Part shown: piece after piece, positions 27,661 through 36,300 of the stretch
How the letters are laid out: every line of letters begins with the position of its first letter
Position numbering within the stretch: the first letter of the stretch is position 1
Origin: Amycolatopsis umgeniensis
GTDB taxonomy: Bacteria > Actinomycetota > Actinomycetes > Mycobacteriales > Pseudonocardiaceae
DNA: 64,000 nt
Direction of reading: 5' to 3'
NCBI RefSeq assembly: GCF_014205155.1
Contig: NZ_JACHMX010000001.1
Location: 372,001-436,000, forward strand
Translations under genes and position numbers: made by a program
The notes under the pieces: generated by a model
Seen by the model: only the letters and a program-made list of their open reading frames with translations
What the model was told of the DNA's origin: nothing
Databases searched by the model: none

Positions 27661-28422
27661 TCAGGAGATCTTGCGACGGTAGGTGATCGTGGCGAAGAAG
27701 TACGCGAAGACCAGCAGACCGGCGCACCAGGCGAGGGCGATCCAGATCTCGGTGCCGACCGGCTGCCGGGCGAACAGGGCGCGGAGGGCGTTCACGATCG
27801 ACGTCACCGGCTGGTGTTCGGCGAAGGCGCGCACCGGGCCGGGCATGGTGCCGGTGGGCACGAACGCCGAGCTGAGGAACGGCAGGAAGATGAGCGGGTA
27901 GGAGAACGCGCTCGCGCCGTCCACGGATTTCGCGGAGAGACCGGGGATGACGGCCAGCCACGTCAGCGCCAGGGTGAACAGGAGCAGGATGCCGGCGGCC
28001 GCGAGCCAGGTCGGCAGTCCCGCTCCTGAACGGAAGCCGAGAAGCAGGGCGACGCCCACGACGATCACGAGCGAGATCAGGTTGGCGACGAGCGAGGTCA
28101 GCACGTGCGCCCACAGCACGCCCGAGCGGGCGATCGGCAAGGATTGGAAGCGTTCGAAGATCCCGCTTTTCATGTCGGTGAAGAGCCGGAGCGCGGTGTA
28201 GGCGACGCCTGACGCGACCGTGATCAGCAGGATCCCGGGCAGCAGGTAGTTCACATACGAATCCGACCCGGTGTTGATCGCGCCACCGAACACGTAGACG
28301 AACATGAGCATCATGGCGACCGGCATCATCGCGGTCGTGACGATGGTGTCGATGCTGCGGGTGACGTGTTTCATCGATCGTCCCACCAGGACGGTGGTGT
28401 CACCGAAGAAGTGCTTGTTCAT
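27661..28422 (-). CDS. ABC-2 type transporter permease (DrrB-like)
   Basis: 253 residues with six predicted membrane segments and the ABC-2 fold seen in daunorubicin-resistance DrrB proteins (GILLITVASGVAYTALRLFT, then the FERFQSLPIARSGVLW loop). The N terminus is cytoplasmic. It begins 12 bp after the ATPase stop and should form the membrane half of an exporter with it. The substrate is unknown; such pairs export drugs, lipids or antibiotics. Confidence 0.9.
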   Translation of the reverse strand: MNKHFFGDTTVLVGRSMKHVTRSIDTIVTTAMMPVAMMLMFVYVFGGAINTGSDSYVNYLLPGILLITVASGVAYTALRLFTDMKSGIFERFQSLPIARSGVLWAHVLTSLVANLISLVIVVGVALLLGFRSGAGLPTWLAAAGILLLFTLALTWLAVIPGLSAKSVDGASAFSYPLIFLPFLSSAFVPTGTMPGPVRAFAEHQPVTSIVNALRALFARQPVGTEIWIALAWCAGLLVFAYFFATITYRRKIS

Positions 28423-28434
28423 CGTCTCCCCCCA

Positions 28435-29196
28435 CTACTTGTCCGCGCCGACGATGGCCAGGAAGACGTCCTCGAGGGACGGCTGTTTCTCGACGTATTC
28501 GACCTCGGCGGGCGGCAGCAGCCGTTTGAGTTCGGCGAGGGTGCCGTTCACGATGATCCGTCCTTTGTGGAGGATCGCGATCCGGTCGGCGAGCTGTTCC
28601 GCCTCGTCCAGGTACTGTGTCGTCAGCAGCACCGTCGTGCCTCGCGCGGCGAGTTCCTTCACCGCTTCCCACACCTCGATACGCGCCTCGGGATCGAGCC
28701 CGGTGGTCGGCTCGTCCAGGAAGATCACCGGCGGGTTCCCGATGAGGCTCATGGCGATGTCCAGGCGGCGGCGCATACCACCCGAGTAGGTCGAAACCTT
28801 CCGCGCGGCCGCGTCGCTCAGGGAGAACCGCTCCAGCAAGTCGTCCGCGATCCTGCCCGGCTGTTTCAGATGCCGCAGCCGGGCGACCAGAACGAGATTC
28901 TCGCGGCCGCTGAGGATCTCGTCGACGGCGGCGAACTGCCCGGTGAGGCTGATGACCTCCCGGACGCCCGCCGCCTGCGTGGCGACGTCGAAGCCGGCGA
29001 CACTCGCCGTTCCCGCGTCCGCCTTGAGCAGTGTGGACAAGATTCGCACCACTGTGGTCTTGCCCGCCCCGTTGGAGCCGAGGAGGGCGAAGATGCTCCC
29101 CCTCGCCACATCGAAGTCCACGCCGCGCAGCACGTGCAGTGTCTTGTACGATTTCTCCAGGCCTCGCACCTGGATCGCCTGATCCCGCGTCTCCAT
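28435..29196 (-). CDS. ABC transporter ATPase (DrrA-like)
   Basis: 253 residues. Walker A is GSNGAGKTT, the Q-loop is SLTGQFAAVDE, the signature is YSGGMRRRLD, Walker B is VIFLDEPTTGLD and the switch region is TTQYLDEAEQLAD. The SLTGQFAAVDE Q-loop and the C-terminal PSLEDVFL tail are typical of DrrA-type daunorubicin-resistance ATPases. It lies between a DUF1048 gene and its permease in a compact PadR-controlled operon. Confidence 0.93.
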   Translation of the reverse strand: METRDQAIQVRGLEKSYKTLHVLRGVDFDVARGSIFALLGSNGAGKTTVVRILSTLLKADAGTASVAGFDVATQAAGVREVISLTGQFAAVDEILSGRENLVLVARLRHLKQPGRIADDLLERFSLSDAAARKVSTYSGGMRRRLDIAMSLIGNPPVIFLDEPTTGLDPEARIEVWEAVKELAARGTTVLLTTQYLDEAEQLADRIAILHKGRIIVNGTLAELKRLLPPAEVEYVEKQPSLEDVFLAIVGADK

Positions 29197-29229
29197 CAGA
29201 CCGTCCCCCTTTCCGTTCCTTTGGCTGCG

Positions 29230-29544
29230 TTACTTCTCGGCCGCACCGATGGACTCCTGATAGATGTCCGCGTAGGTGGGCGAGTCCTTGATCAGGTCGT
29301 CGCAGAAGGCGGCGACATCATCTCCGATGAGCGCCAACACTCCCTTGCCGGACGCGGCACCCTCCTCGAAGAAGTCCACGATCCCGGGAAGCAGCGGCCC
29401 GTCGATCAGATCGACCGGCCCCACCTTGAAAAGATACTTCTGCATCTCCTGGTAGACGATCCGATAATCCGGCGGGAGCGCCTTGACCCGCGCCACATGG
29501 GCGCGCCACTGCTTCTTGCCCTCGATGAGGTCCTGGATGCCCAC
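29230..29544 (-). CDS. DUF1048 family protein (first paralogue)
   Basis: 104 residues, all-alpha, matching the DUF1048 pattern (WRAHVARVKALPPDYRIVYQ, then a GDDVAAFCDDLI-type C-terminal helix). These small cytoplasmic proteins typically sit between a PadR regulator and an ABC exporter; their role is unknown. It is separated by one base from the second DUF1048 gene and is about 30-35% similar to it by eye. Confidence 0.85.
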   Translation of the reverse strand: MGIQDLIEGKKQWRAHVARVKALPPDYRIVYQEMQKYLFKVGPVDLIDGPLLPGIVDFFEEGAASGKGVLALIGDDVAAFCDDLIKDSPTYADIYQESIGAAEK

Positions 29545-29545
29545 G

Positions 29546-29902
29546 TCAGCCTCCCAGCTGGTTCAGTTTCCTGGCGACATTCCTGTTCAACTGCTCGCGC
29601 CAACGGTCGCGATAGCCGCGCCGGCGCTCCCCTCCGGCCAGCGCCGCGCAGAAGCCCTCGATGTCATCGCCCAGCACGTCGTGCACGCTCTGTCCATCCG
29701 CGGCGGTTTCCTCGAGCAGGCCCAGAGCGCCGTCGAGAATCGGCATCAGATTCCGGCCGCTGAAGTCCGAATACACCGAAAGATGCCCCGTGATCTTTTC
29801 CCACGCCGCTCGGTGATCGGGAGGCAATTCCTCGACCCGGGATTCGAAAGCCTTCCATTCCCTGGTGAGATCGCTCCCCGTGATGGTCTCCCAGAAGTTC
29901 AT
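29546..29902 (-). CDS. DUF1048 family protein (second paralogue)
   Basis: 118 residues from the ATG that overlaps the PadR stop (ATGA); a longer frame would run into the regulator. It shares the pattern EWKAFESRVEELPPDHRAAW and GDDIEGFCAALA with the other DUF1048 copy, with an extra arginine-rich C-terminal helix (RRRGYRDRWREQLNRNV). Two consecutive copies may form a heterodimer. Function unknown. Confidence 0.85.
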   Translation of the reverse strand: MNFWETITGSDLTREWKAFESRVEELPPDHRAAWEKITGHLSVYSDFSGRNLMPILDGALGLLEETAADGQSVHDVLGDDIEGFCAALAGGERRRGYRDRWREQLNRNVARKLNQLGG

Positions 29903-30225
29903 TCCCCGCCCTCCTTGAGCTTGTCGATCCGCGATGTGACGTACTCCCACTTCGCCCAGAACGTCGCGAGCTGTGCACGCCCCGCGTCATTGAGCGCGTA
30001 GAACTTGCGCGGGGGTCCTTGCCCGGACGGCCGTTTCGTCACCTGGACCAGCCCGTTCTTCTCCAGCCGCAGCAAAATGGTGTACACCGTCCCCTCGACG
30101 ACGTCGGCGAAGCCGAGTTCGTTCAAGCGACGCGTGATGGCGTACCCGTAGGTCTCCTCGCCGCCGACGATCTGCAGCACGCAACCCTCGAGCGTGCCCT
30201 TCAGCATCTCGGTCAGATCGTCCAT
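29899..30225 (-). CDS. PadR-family transcriptional repressor
   Basis: 108 residues with the PadR winged helix (LKGTLEGCVLQIVGGEETYG, then YAITRRLNELG and GTVYTILLRLEKNGLV). It is the first gene of the PadR-DUF1048-DUF1048-ABC operon and overlaps the next by ATGA. A perfect palindrome at 30244-30264, 19 bp before its ATG, is the probable operator, so it should repress its own operon until a transporter substrate or drug binds. GAAGGGGTGCG precedes the chosen ATG. Confidence 0.9.
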   Translation of the reverse strand: MDDLTEMLKGTLEGCVLQIVGGEETYGYAITRRLNELGFADVVEGTVYTILLRLEKNGLVQVTKRPSGQGPPRKFYALNDAGRAQLATFWAKWEYVTSRIDKLKEGGE

Positions 30226-30243
30226 CGCACCCCTTCCACCCCT

Positions 30244-30264
30244 GTACTCAGTGGCACTGAGTAC
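30244..30264. promoter_or_regulatory. PadR operator, perfect 21-bp palindrome
   Basis: GTACTCAGTG (30244-30253) and CACTGAGTAC (30255-30264) are exact reverse complements around one base. It lies just upstream of the padR start. A weaker dyad, CACTAC-N13-GTAGTG (30265-30289), is next to it. The TACTCAGT half-site fits what I know of actinobacterial PadR sites. Confidence 0.78.
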
Positions 30265-30292
30265 CACTACAAAGTATCACAAGGTAGTGCCG

Positions 30293-31375
30293 TCACGACG
30301 TGATCGTCAAAGTTGCTTTCAGAATGTCGATGCCGACCGGGGTACGGTGCGTGTCCAGGTCGGTGATCCGCCAAGAGCGCCGCAGCAGAGCCGCGAGGGC
30401 GATGCGAACCTCCATACGGGCGAGGTGAGCGCCAAGGCAGAAGTGGATGCCGTGCCCGAAAGACAGGTGAGGGTTGGGTTTCCGGTCCGGGTCGAACGTC
30501 TGCGGATCGGCGAAGACCTCGGGATCACGGTTGGCCGCCGTGATCATCGCGACGACTCTCTCGCCAGCGCGGAGTTCCCGACCGCCGAGAGTGGTGGGCC
30601 GGGTGACGAACCGGTCCGTTCCGCCCGTGGGCGGCAAGTAGCGCAGAACCTCCTCGCCGGCCAACCCGATGTCGGACGGCTTCGCTTGGGAGACAAGGCA
30701 AAGGACGGCGTTCACGAGCAAGGTCTTGGTCGTCTCGTGGCCGTTGATCAGCAGCAGCGCGCAGAAGTCGATCAGCTCGTACTCGGTGAGATCCGACGTC
30801 ATCAGGGTCGCGATGATTCCTGACGGGCGCTCGAACTCCTCGCGGAAGTAGTCACCCATTTCCGTCAGCGCCTCGCCGAAGGCGGTCTGGCGGGCCTCGT
30901 CCACCGTGGACGTGCCGAAGAACGACGTGATGGCCTCGGTCCACCGGACGAAATCCGGCCACCGCGACGGTTGTACGCCGAGCAGGCCCGCGATCGTATG
31001 CACCGACAACGGGTACGCCACCTCCCCGATCAGGTCGAAACTCGGCCCTGCCGAAGCGAGCAGAGCGTCGACCTTCGCCGTGATCGACGGCTCCAGCGAA
31101 GACACAGCCCGTGGCGTGAAAACCTGGCTGACCACTCGGCGCAACACGTGATGCCGGGGCGGATCCATGGCCTGCAAGCCACGCAACAACGGGTTCGAGC
31201 TGTGCGGGATCGCTTGGGTGCTGTGGCGCAACTCGTCAGAGGAGAACACCTCGTGATCGGTGAGCACTCTGTCCACGTCCGCGTACCGGGTGACCACCCA
31301 GCCGCCGAACGACTCGGCGAACCGCACCGGGCCCACCTCTTGCGCATGGAAAGCGAAGATCTCCTCGAGGGACAT
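30293..31375 (-). CDS. Cytochrome P450
   Basis: 360 residues, soluble bacterial type. The I-helix reads [10 protein letters not shown] (oxygen-binding, with N where A or G is commoner), the ExxR motif is EEVLR, and the haem cysteine lies in [16 protein letters not shown] little shorter at the N terminus than the ~400-residue norm, but all core elements are present. It begins 12 bp after the AraC-type gene stop, so the pair is co-transcribed. No ferredoxin gene is next to it. The substrate is unknown. Confidence 0.93.
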   Translation of the reverse strand: MSLEEIFAFHAQEVGPVRFAESFGGWVVTRYADVDRVLTDHEVFSSDELRHSTQAIPHSSNPLLRGLQAMDPPRHHVLRRVVSQVFTPRAVSSLEPSITAKVDALLASAGPSFDLIGEVAYPLSVHTIAGLLGVQPSRWPDFVRWTEAITSFFGTSTVDEARQTAFGEALTEMGDYFREEFERPSGIIATLMTSDLTEYELIDFCALLLINGHETTKTLLVNAVLCLVSQAKPSDIGLAGEEVLRYLPPTGGTDRFVTRPTTLGGRELRAGERVVAMITAANRDPEVFADPQTFDPDRKPNPHLSFGHGIHFCLGAHLARMEVRIALAALLRRSWRITDLDTHRTPVGIDILKATLTITS

Positions 31376-31387
31376 CCCGACAGGGTG

Positions 31388-32044
31388 CTACCCGCCCACG
31401 GCCGCCGCTTGGAAGAAACGGACACACGATGACCCGACCGCGCGCCGGAACTCCGCGATCATGTGCGGCTGGTCGTAGAACCCACTGCGGACAGCGATTT
31501 CCGACCAGTCCGGTGCCGAAGACGACCGCGCCAACGCCATCGCCCGGTGCAACCGCACCACTCGCGTGTAAGCCTTGGGGCTCAACCCGACCGCCACCAG
31601 GAACCGCCGTCGCAACTGCCGCTCGGACAACCCGACCGCGGCCGCGTGGTGGGACACCGGCGCCCCAGGGGCCGCGCGCATGGCCTGGAGCACCTGACTG
31701 ACCGCCCGATCGGCTGGACGGGCCGGTGCCCGCAACGCCCGCAATGCGGCATCGAGCCCCTTGCCGGGAAACGACATCCCCGTCAAGGGCACCTCGTCCG
31801 CGGCGATCCCCAACACCGAGGCGCACGTCCCCGGTCGCAGCCGCAGCCCCGTCAACGGCTCGGTCAGACTCCCGGTTCTGGCTTCCGTCTCCGGCCCGCT
31901 CAACCACAACGAACCGTCTCCGAACACCAACAGGTCCACGGACGGCTGCGGCAACGCGGGCGGCAGTTCCCCGCTGCGGCGCCACACCTGGCTGACACGG
32001 TCAGCCAGATCGACGGGCGGAGCGAAGTCGCTGGTCGAACTCAT
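31388..32044 (-). CDS. AraC-family transcriptional regulator
   Basis: 218 residues. The C-terminal AraC double HTH is seen in VGLSERQLRRRFLVAVGLSP and the FYDQPHMIAEFRR region. The N terminus (DUF6597-like) has LLVFGDGSLWLSGP. It is directly followed by the P450 gene (12 bp) and probably controls it. The ATG was chosen three bases after the stop of the upstream PH-like gene; the longer frame overlaps that gene. Confidence 0.85.
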   Translation of the reverse strand: MSSTSDFAPPVDLADRVSQVWRRSGELPPALPQPSVDLLVFGDGSLWLSGPETEARTGSLTEPLTGLRLRPGTCASVLGIAADEVPLTGMSFPGKGLDAALRALRAPARPADRAVSQVLQAMRAAPGAPVSHHAAAVGLSERQLRRRFLVAVGLSPKAYTRVVRLHRAMALARSSSAPDWSEIAVRSGFYDQPHMIAEFRRAVGSSCVRFFQAAAVGG

Positions 32045-32046
32045 CG

Positions 32047-32460
32047 TCAAGCCGGCTCTCGCGCGGTCACTTCTCTGGCGACATCGACCCATCGCGGTTC
32101 CGCACCGAATTCGAAGGCGGTGCATTGGACCGCGAACGCGGACACGATCCGCCCCGAGGACAGCAGGAACTCCACGCCGAGGCTTCCAGGCTTGACGTCG
32201 ATCACGTGCGCCGTCGAAATCTCGTGGCTGCGCCAAGGATTGACCACCCGGAGCCGTCCGTCGCCGAGTTTGATCCGCGAGCGAAACGCCGACCATGCCA
32301 GTGACCCCATGACGACATAGAGCGCCGCCGCCCACCACCACTCGGACGCGGGCATACCGTCACGCCGCCACTCGGGGTTGAGCATCCAAGGCTGGTACCA
32401 AACGAACGGTGCCATCGCCAGCGGCACCGCCACGCAGAGCAGCCGGACCCACCACCTCAT
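32047..32460 (-). CDS. Small membrane protein with PH-like cytoplasmic domain
   Basis: 137 residues with two membrane helices (WWVRLLCVAVPLAMAPFVW and WWAAALYVVMGSLAW), then a compact beta-rich domain (LGDGRLRVVNPWRSHEISTA, ending VTAREPA) that resembles the bacterial PH domains behind paired helices. Its stop is two bases before the AraC start, so it may head that operon. A GTG at 32496 could extend it by twelve residues. Function unknown. Confidence 0.65.
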   Translation of the reverse strand: MRWWVRLLCVAVPLAMAPFVWYQPWMLNPEWRRDGMPASEWWWAAALYVVMGSLAWSAFRSRIKLGDGRLRVVNPWRSHEISTAHVIDVKPGSLGVEFLLSSGRIVSAFAVQCTAFEFGAEPRWVDVAREVTAREPA

Positions 32461-32547
32461 ACGCCAAACCCGACGACCCCCGGACAGCCCAGCCACGTCA
32501 CGACTATCCCACAGCCTCGACGAACCTCCGTCATCGACGACGCTCGT

Positions 32548-33234
32548 TCACTGTGTCGGGTACGTCTGAGTGGTGCTCATGGTCAAGGTCATGACGTAGC
32601 GATGGCGGGTCAACTGCTCGGTGATCAGGGCAGGCTGTTTCGGCCCGCTGGTGTGGGTGAAAAGGTCCGACGACGGCTCGGGGCGCTCCAGTACCGGCTG
32701 TCCCGCTTCGGTCCAGGACTCGCCGAGTCCCATGTCTCCGGTGTCGGCCACTTGGCGGGAGTAACCGACGCCAGGAAGGTTGCTCGCGTCATAGACCCGG
32801 CCCGGGCCCTCCGGGCGACCCCGGAACTTGCTGTAGTACTCGATGGGCTGCGCGATTGAGTTGGCATGTCCGGCCCATGCGTGCGCCCTGACGATCTCGT
32901 CGAATGCCCGGATCCGGTCAGGCAGCTCGCCGTCGAAGCCTGCCTGCCGCACCCAGGCCGAAGAGCAGCTCACGGTGTTCGGAGTGGCCTGACCGAAGGA
33001 AGAAGCACGATCGACGTTGCAGAGTATTCGGGTCGCCACCGGGCCCCATTCTGCCCAGGAGGTGGCTTTTTCCAGTTCGGCGAATCGATCCGCGACCCAG
33101 CGATCGTGCAGATCGCGGTCAGCCATGGCGCCGGCGCTCGTCGCTGCCGCCTTGTAGTCCTCCCGCGACGGGCCACCACACGCTGCCACCGCCAGCACGA
33201 GCGGCACCACCAAGCACATACGTTTCCCCCACAT
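32548..33234 (-). CDS. Putative lipoprotein of unknown function
   Basis: 228 residues. The N terminus MWGKRMCLVVPLVLAVAAC is a lipoprotein signal with the lipobox VAAC. The mature part has no recognised domain; a short central region rich in Trp and Ala precedes a Pro-rich C-terminal part. The chosen ATG gives a normal signal length; the longer frame adds an unlikely 29 residues. Probably anchored at the outer face of the membrane. Confidence 0.72.
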   Translation of the reverse strand: MWGKRMCLVVPLVLAVAACGGPSREDYKAAATSAGAMADRDLHDRWVADRFAELEKATSWAEWGPVATRILCNVDRASSFGQATPNTVSCSSAWVRQAGFDGELPDRIRAFDEIVRAHAWAGHANSIAQPIEYYSKFRGRPEGPGRVYDASNLPGVGYSRQVADTGDMGLGESWTEAGQPVLERPEPSSDLFTHTSGPKQPALITEQLTRHRYVMTLTMSTTQTYPTQ

Positions 33235-33295
33235 ACGGTGATTATCGCGGCATGTGAAGTGCCGGGCAATCACAATCCTTGTCGTCGCGCTGATC

Positions 33296-33319
33296 GTCCG
33301 CTCAGCGGCACGAGCGGAC
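33296..33319. repeat. REP-like palindrome, best copy
   Basis: GTCCGCTC-agcggcac-GAGCGGAC, with perfect 8-bp arms. Degenerate relatives with the same GTCCGCTC left arm are at 38469 and 39873; partial copies are near 38517, 40856, 44882 and 45434. All lie in the 33.3-45.4 kb island. Confidence 0.6.
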
Positions 33320-33389
33320 ATCGGTAGGGATCCTAGACAGAGATGGTCGCCCTTGTTGAAATCGGATGCGTAAGCGAAGTGCTCGACGG

Positions 33390-36300
33390 TCAGTCTGTGG
33401 GCGCGTCGTCTTCCAATACAGTCGCGAGTGCTGCAGCAGCGCCTTCACCGATTGCTCCTCGTACGGCCCCGCCAAAGGTCTTTGCTCCCAACGCATCGCG
33501 CAGTGACAACAGCCGCTGAAGGTCAAAAGCTTGTTCGCGCAGCTGCATTTGCACACGCAGGTAGGCGGCGCGCGCGTGAAAAGTGACAGCGCTGACTGGG
33601 TCGCTCAACTCCTCGGCGAGAGTTCCGAGTTGACTAACTGTGCTGGCCATGTCGGCGCGGTTGCCGAGTTCTTCGTTGATGGTGAGAGAGTCGGTGTAAC
33701 GACGCTCGGCCTCGACGTAGTCACCCCGGTCCTGGGCAAGAATGCCAAGCTGGTGATGGCCGCTGGCGATGCTGGCGCGGTCGCCGAGTTCTTCGTTGAT
33801 GGTGAGAGAGTCGGTGTAACGACGCTCGGCCTCGACGTAGTCACCCCGATCCTGGGCGATCATGCCGAGATGGTGATAGCCGCGAGCCATACCGGCGCGG
33901 TCGCCGAGTTCTTCGTTGATGGTAAGAGAGTCGGTGTAACGACGCTCGGCCTCGACGTAGTCACCCCGAGCCTGGGCAAGAATGCCAAGCTGGTGATAGC
34001 CGCTGGCCATACCGGCGCGGTCGCCGAGCTCCTCTTTGATGGTGAGAGAGTCGGTGTAACGACGCTCGGCCTCGACGTAGTCACCCCGGTCCTGGGCAAG
34101 AATGCCAAGCTGGTGATAGCCGCGAGCCATACCGGCGCGGTCGCCGAGCTCCTCCTTGATGGTGAGAGAGTCGGTGTAACGACGCTCGGCCTCGACGTAG
34201 TCACCCCGGTCCTGGGCAAGAATGCCAAGCTGGTGATGGCCGCTGGCGATGCTGGCGCGGTCGCCGAGTTCTTCGTTGATGGTGAGAGAGTCGGTGTAAC
34301 GACGCTCGGCCTCGACGTAGTCACCCCGATCCTGGGCGATCATGCCGAGATGGTGATAGCCGCGAGCCATACCGGCGCGGTCGCCGAGTTCTTCGTTGAT
34401 GGTGAGAGAGTCGGTGTAACGACGCTCGGCCTCGACGTAGTCACCCCGAGCCTGGGCAAGAATGCCAAGCTGCCCGTAGCTGCTGGCCACGCCTGCGCGG
34501 TTGCCGAGCTCCTCCTTGATGGTGAGAGAGTCGGTGTAACGACGCTCGGCCTCGACGTAGTCACCCCGGAGCTGGGCGATCATGCCAAGCTGGTGATAGC
34601 CGCTGGCGATGCCTACGCGGTTGCCGAGTTCTTCGTTGATGGTGAGAGAGTCGGTGTAACGACGCTCGGCCTCGACGTAGTCACCCCGAGCCTGGGCAAG
34701 AATGCCAAGCTGGTGATACCACCGGGCTTGTTGTTCTGGTGTTCGTGCCAGGACATCGAGTGTGTGCTGGATGAGTGTCATCTCGTGGTCCCAGGCGCCC
34801 ACGAGATGAAGCTGGAGAGCGATGGTCTGAGTGATCGTTTCCGCGTGGTCGAGTTGGTCGCCTGCGATGAGGTGGTGACGCGCTTCCAGTGCGTCATTCA
34901 GGTCCGCGTCGCGGTCTTGAAGCCAGACTTTGATTCGCCAGTTCCAGTATTCCGCGGCCTTGCGGTGTGCTTGCCGCAGTTCCTCGTCGTGGCAGCGGCG
35001 TTCGAGAGCGGAGGCGGTCCAGCGGTGCACGAACGTCGTCCCGGCTTTGGAGTTCACGGTCAGCAGACTGGTCGCCGCCAGCTCCGCGACGAGGTCGCTT
35101 AGGTTGTAGGACGTTGACCGTGGCGGCATCGGCACCGCCGCGAGCTTGTCGAGGTCAGATTGAATCTCGGCCAGCACGTCCGCAGGTAGCCCGGCGATGT
35201 CAAGCTCGGCCAGCGGGATGTCGTGCTGTTCGAGCACGGCCAGGATATGCCGCTGCGCCCCCTGGTGGTCCGGTATGTGTGCGGCGGCCTCATCGGCGTC
35301 GCCGATCTGGAACAGCAACGCGGGAAGCCCTACCGGTTCCCGGTAGACCGATGCGCCAAGCAGCAGTTCGCGCGCACCGGGGTGGTCCTCGAGGGTGTGC
35401 AGGAGCGCGTCGAGCAGGACGTCATCGGCGATCAGGGTCACGGTCTGTGCCAGCGCAGCGTCCAGGGTGCCAGCGGCCACGGCAGCCCTGGCCTCGGGAT
35501 GGGCTTGGAGTGCTGTGGTGAGGCGTGCGGTGACGTCGTGGTAGCGGGCGTGGCCGTGGTTGAGGAGGGCGTCGAGGTATTCGAGGCTGCGGGGATGTCC
35601 GCCGACCAGCCGCCAAACCTTGTCAAGGTCGTCGTCGTCGAGCTGATCGAGCGTCGGTAGTGACCAGATGAGTTTGAATGTCTCGGCGAGTGACATCGGG
35701 CCAACCAGCGAGAACCGCAGGTGCTGGTGCGCGTCGCCGGTAAGGGTGAACGGGTGGCGTGAGGTGATCAGCAGCCGGCTCTCACCTGGATCGGTGGCCC
35801 ACTCTTCCAGCAGATTCCCAAGTGCCTCGTCGCCGAGCTCGCGGTTGGTGAGGTTGTCTTCGAAGTTGTCGAGAACGACCAGGACCGGAACCTGGCTGAA
35901 AACCTGTTCACGCAAGACGAGGAACCGGTCCTGCCACAATTCGCCTACCTGACTGGCGTAGCCGATAGCGCGCAGTAGTTGCTCGTGACCACCCTGCATC
36001 GCCAGGTGCCGGCGCAGGGCACCCGTCACCGCAGCAAACACGTCGTCCACTGACAGTTCGCCCTGGCAGACAGCCGTGACGGGGTAACGCAGGTGCTGCA
36101 GTAGCTCGGCTGCCAAAGTGGTCTTCCCGATGCCGCCGATGCCGTGCAGGACGACACCGCTGACCTCGTGGCCGCCCAGCGCGGCGGGTAGTGCTCGTTG
36201 CTCACGGCGGCGACCGACGAAGTTGCCGTGACCACGCCACGGCAACCCGGCAACCGACCTGCTCTCCCGCTGCGGCACGCGCTCGTGTTCCGCCGGATCG

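Noticed and set aside
33661..34718. Regular repeats resembling a CRISPR array.
   Set aside because: The units are 120 bp, contiguous, without unique spacers, and encode TPRs in an intact frame.
33531..35102. Long open frame on the plus strand with a periodic sequence (VGVTTLGLDVVTP repeats).
   Set aside because: It is the antisense shadow of the TPR repeats, which lack stops in that frame because the units are identical. It has no family and no ribosome site.
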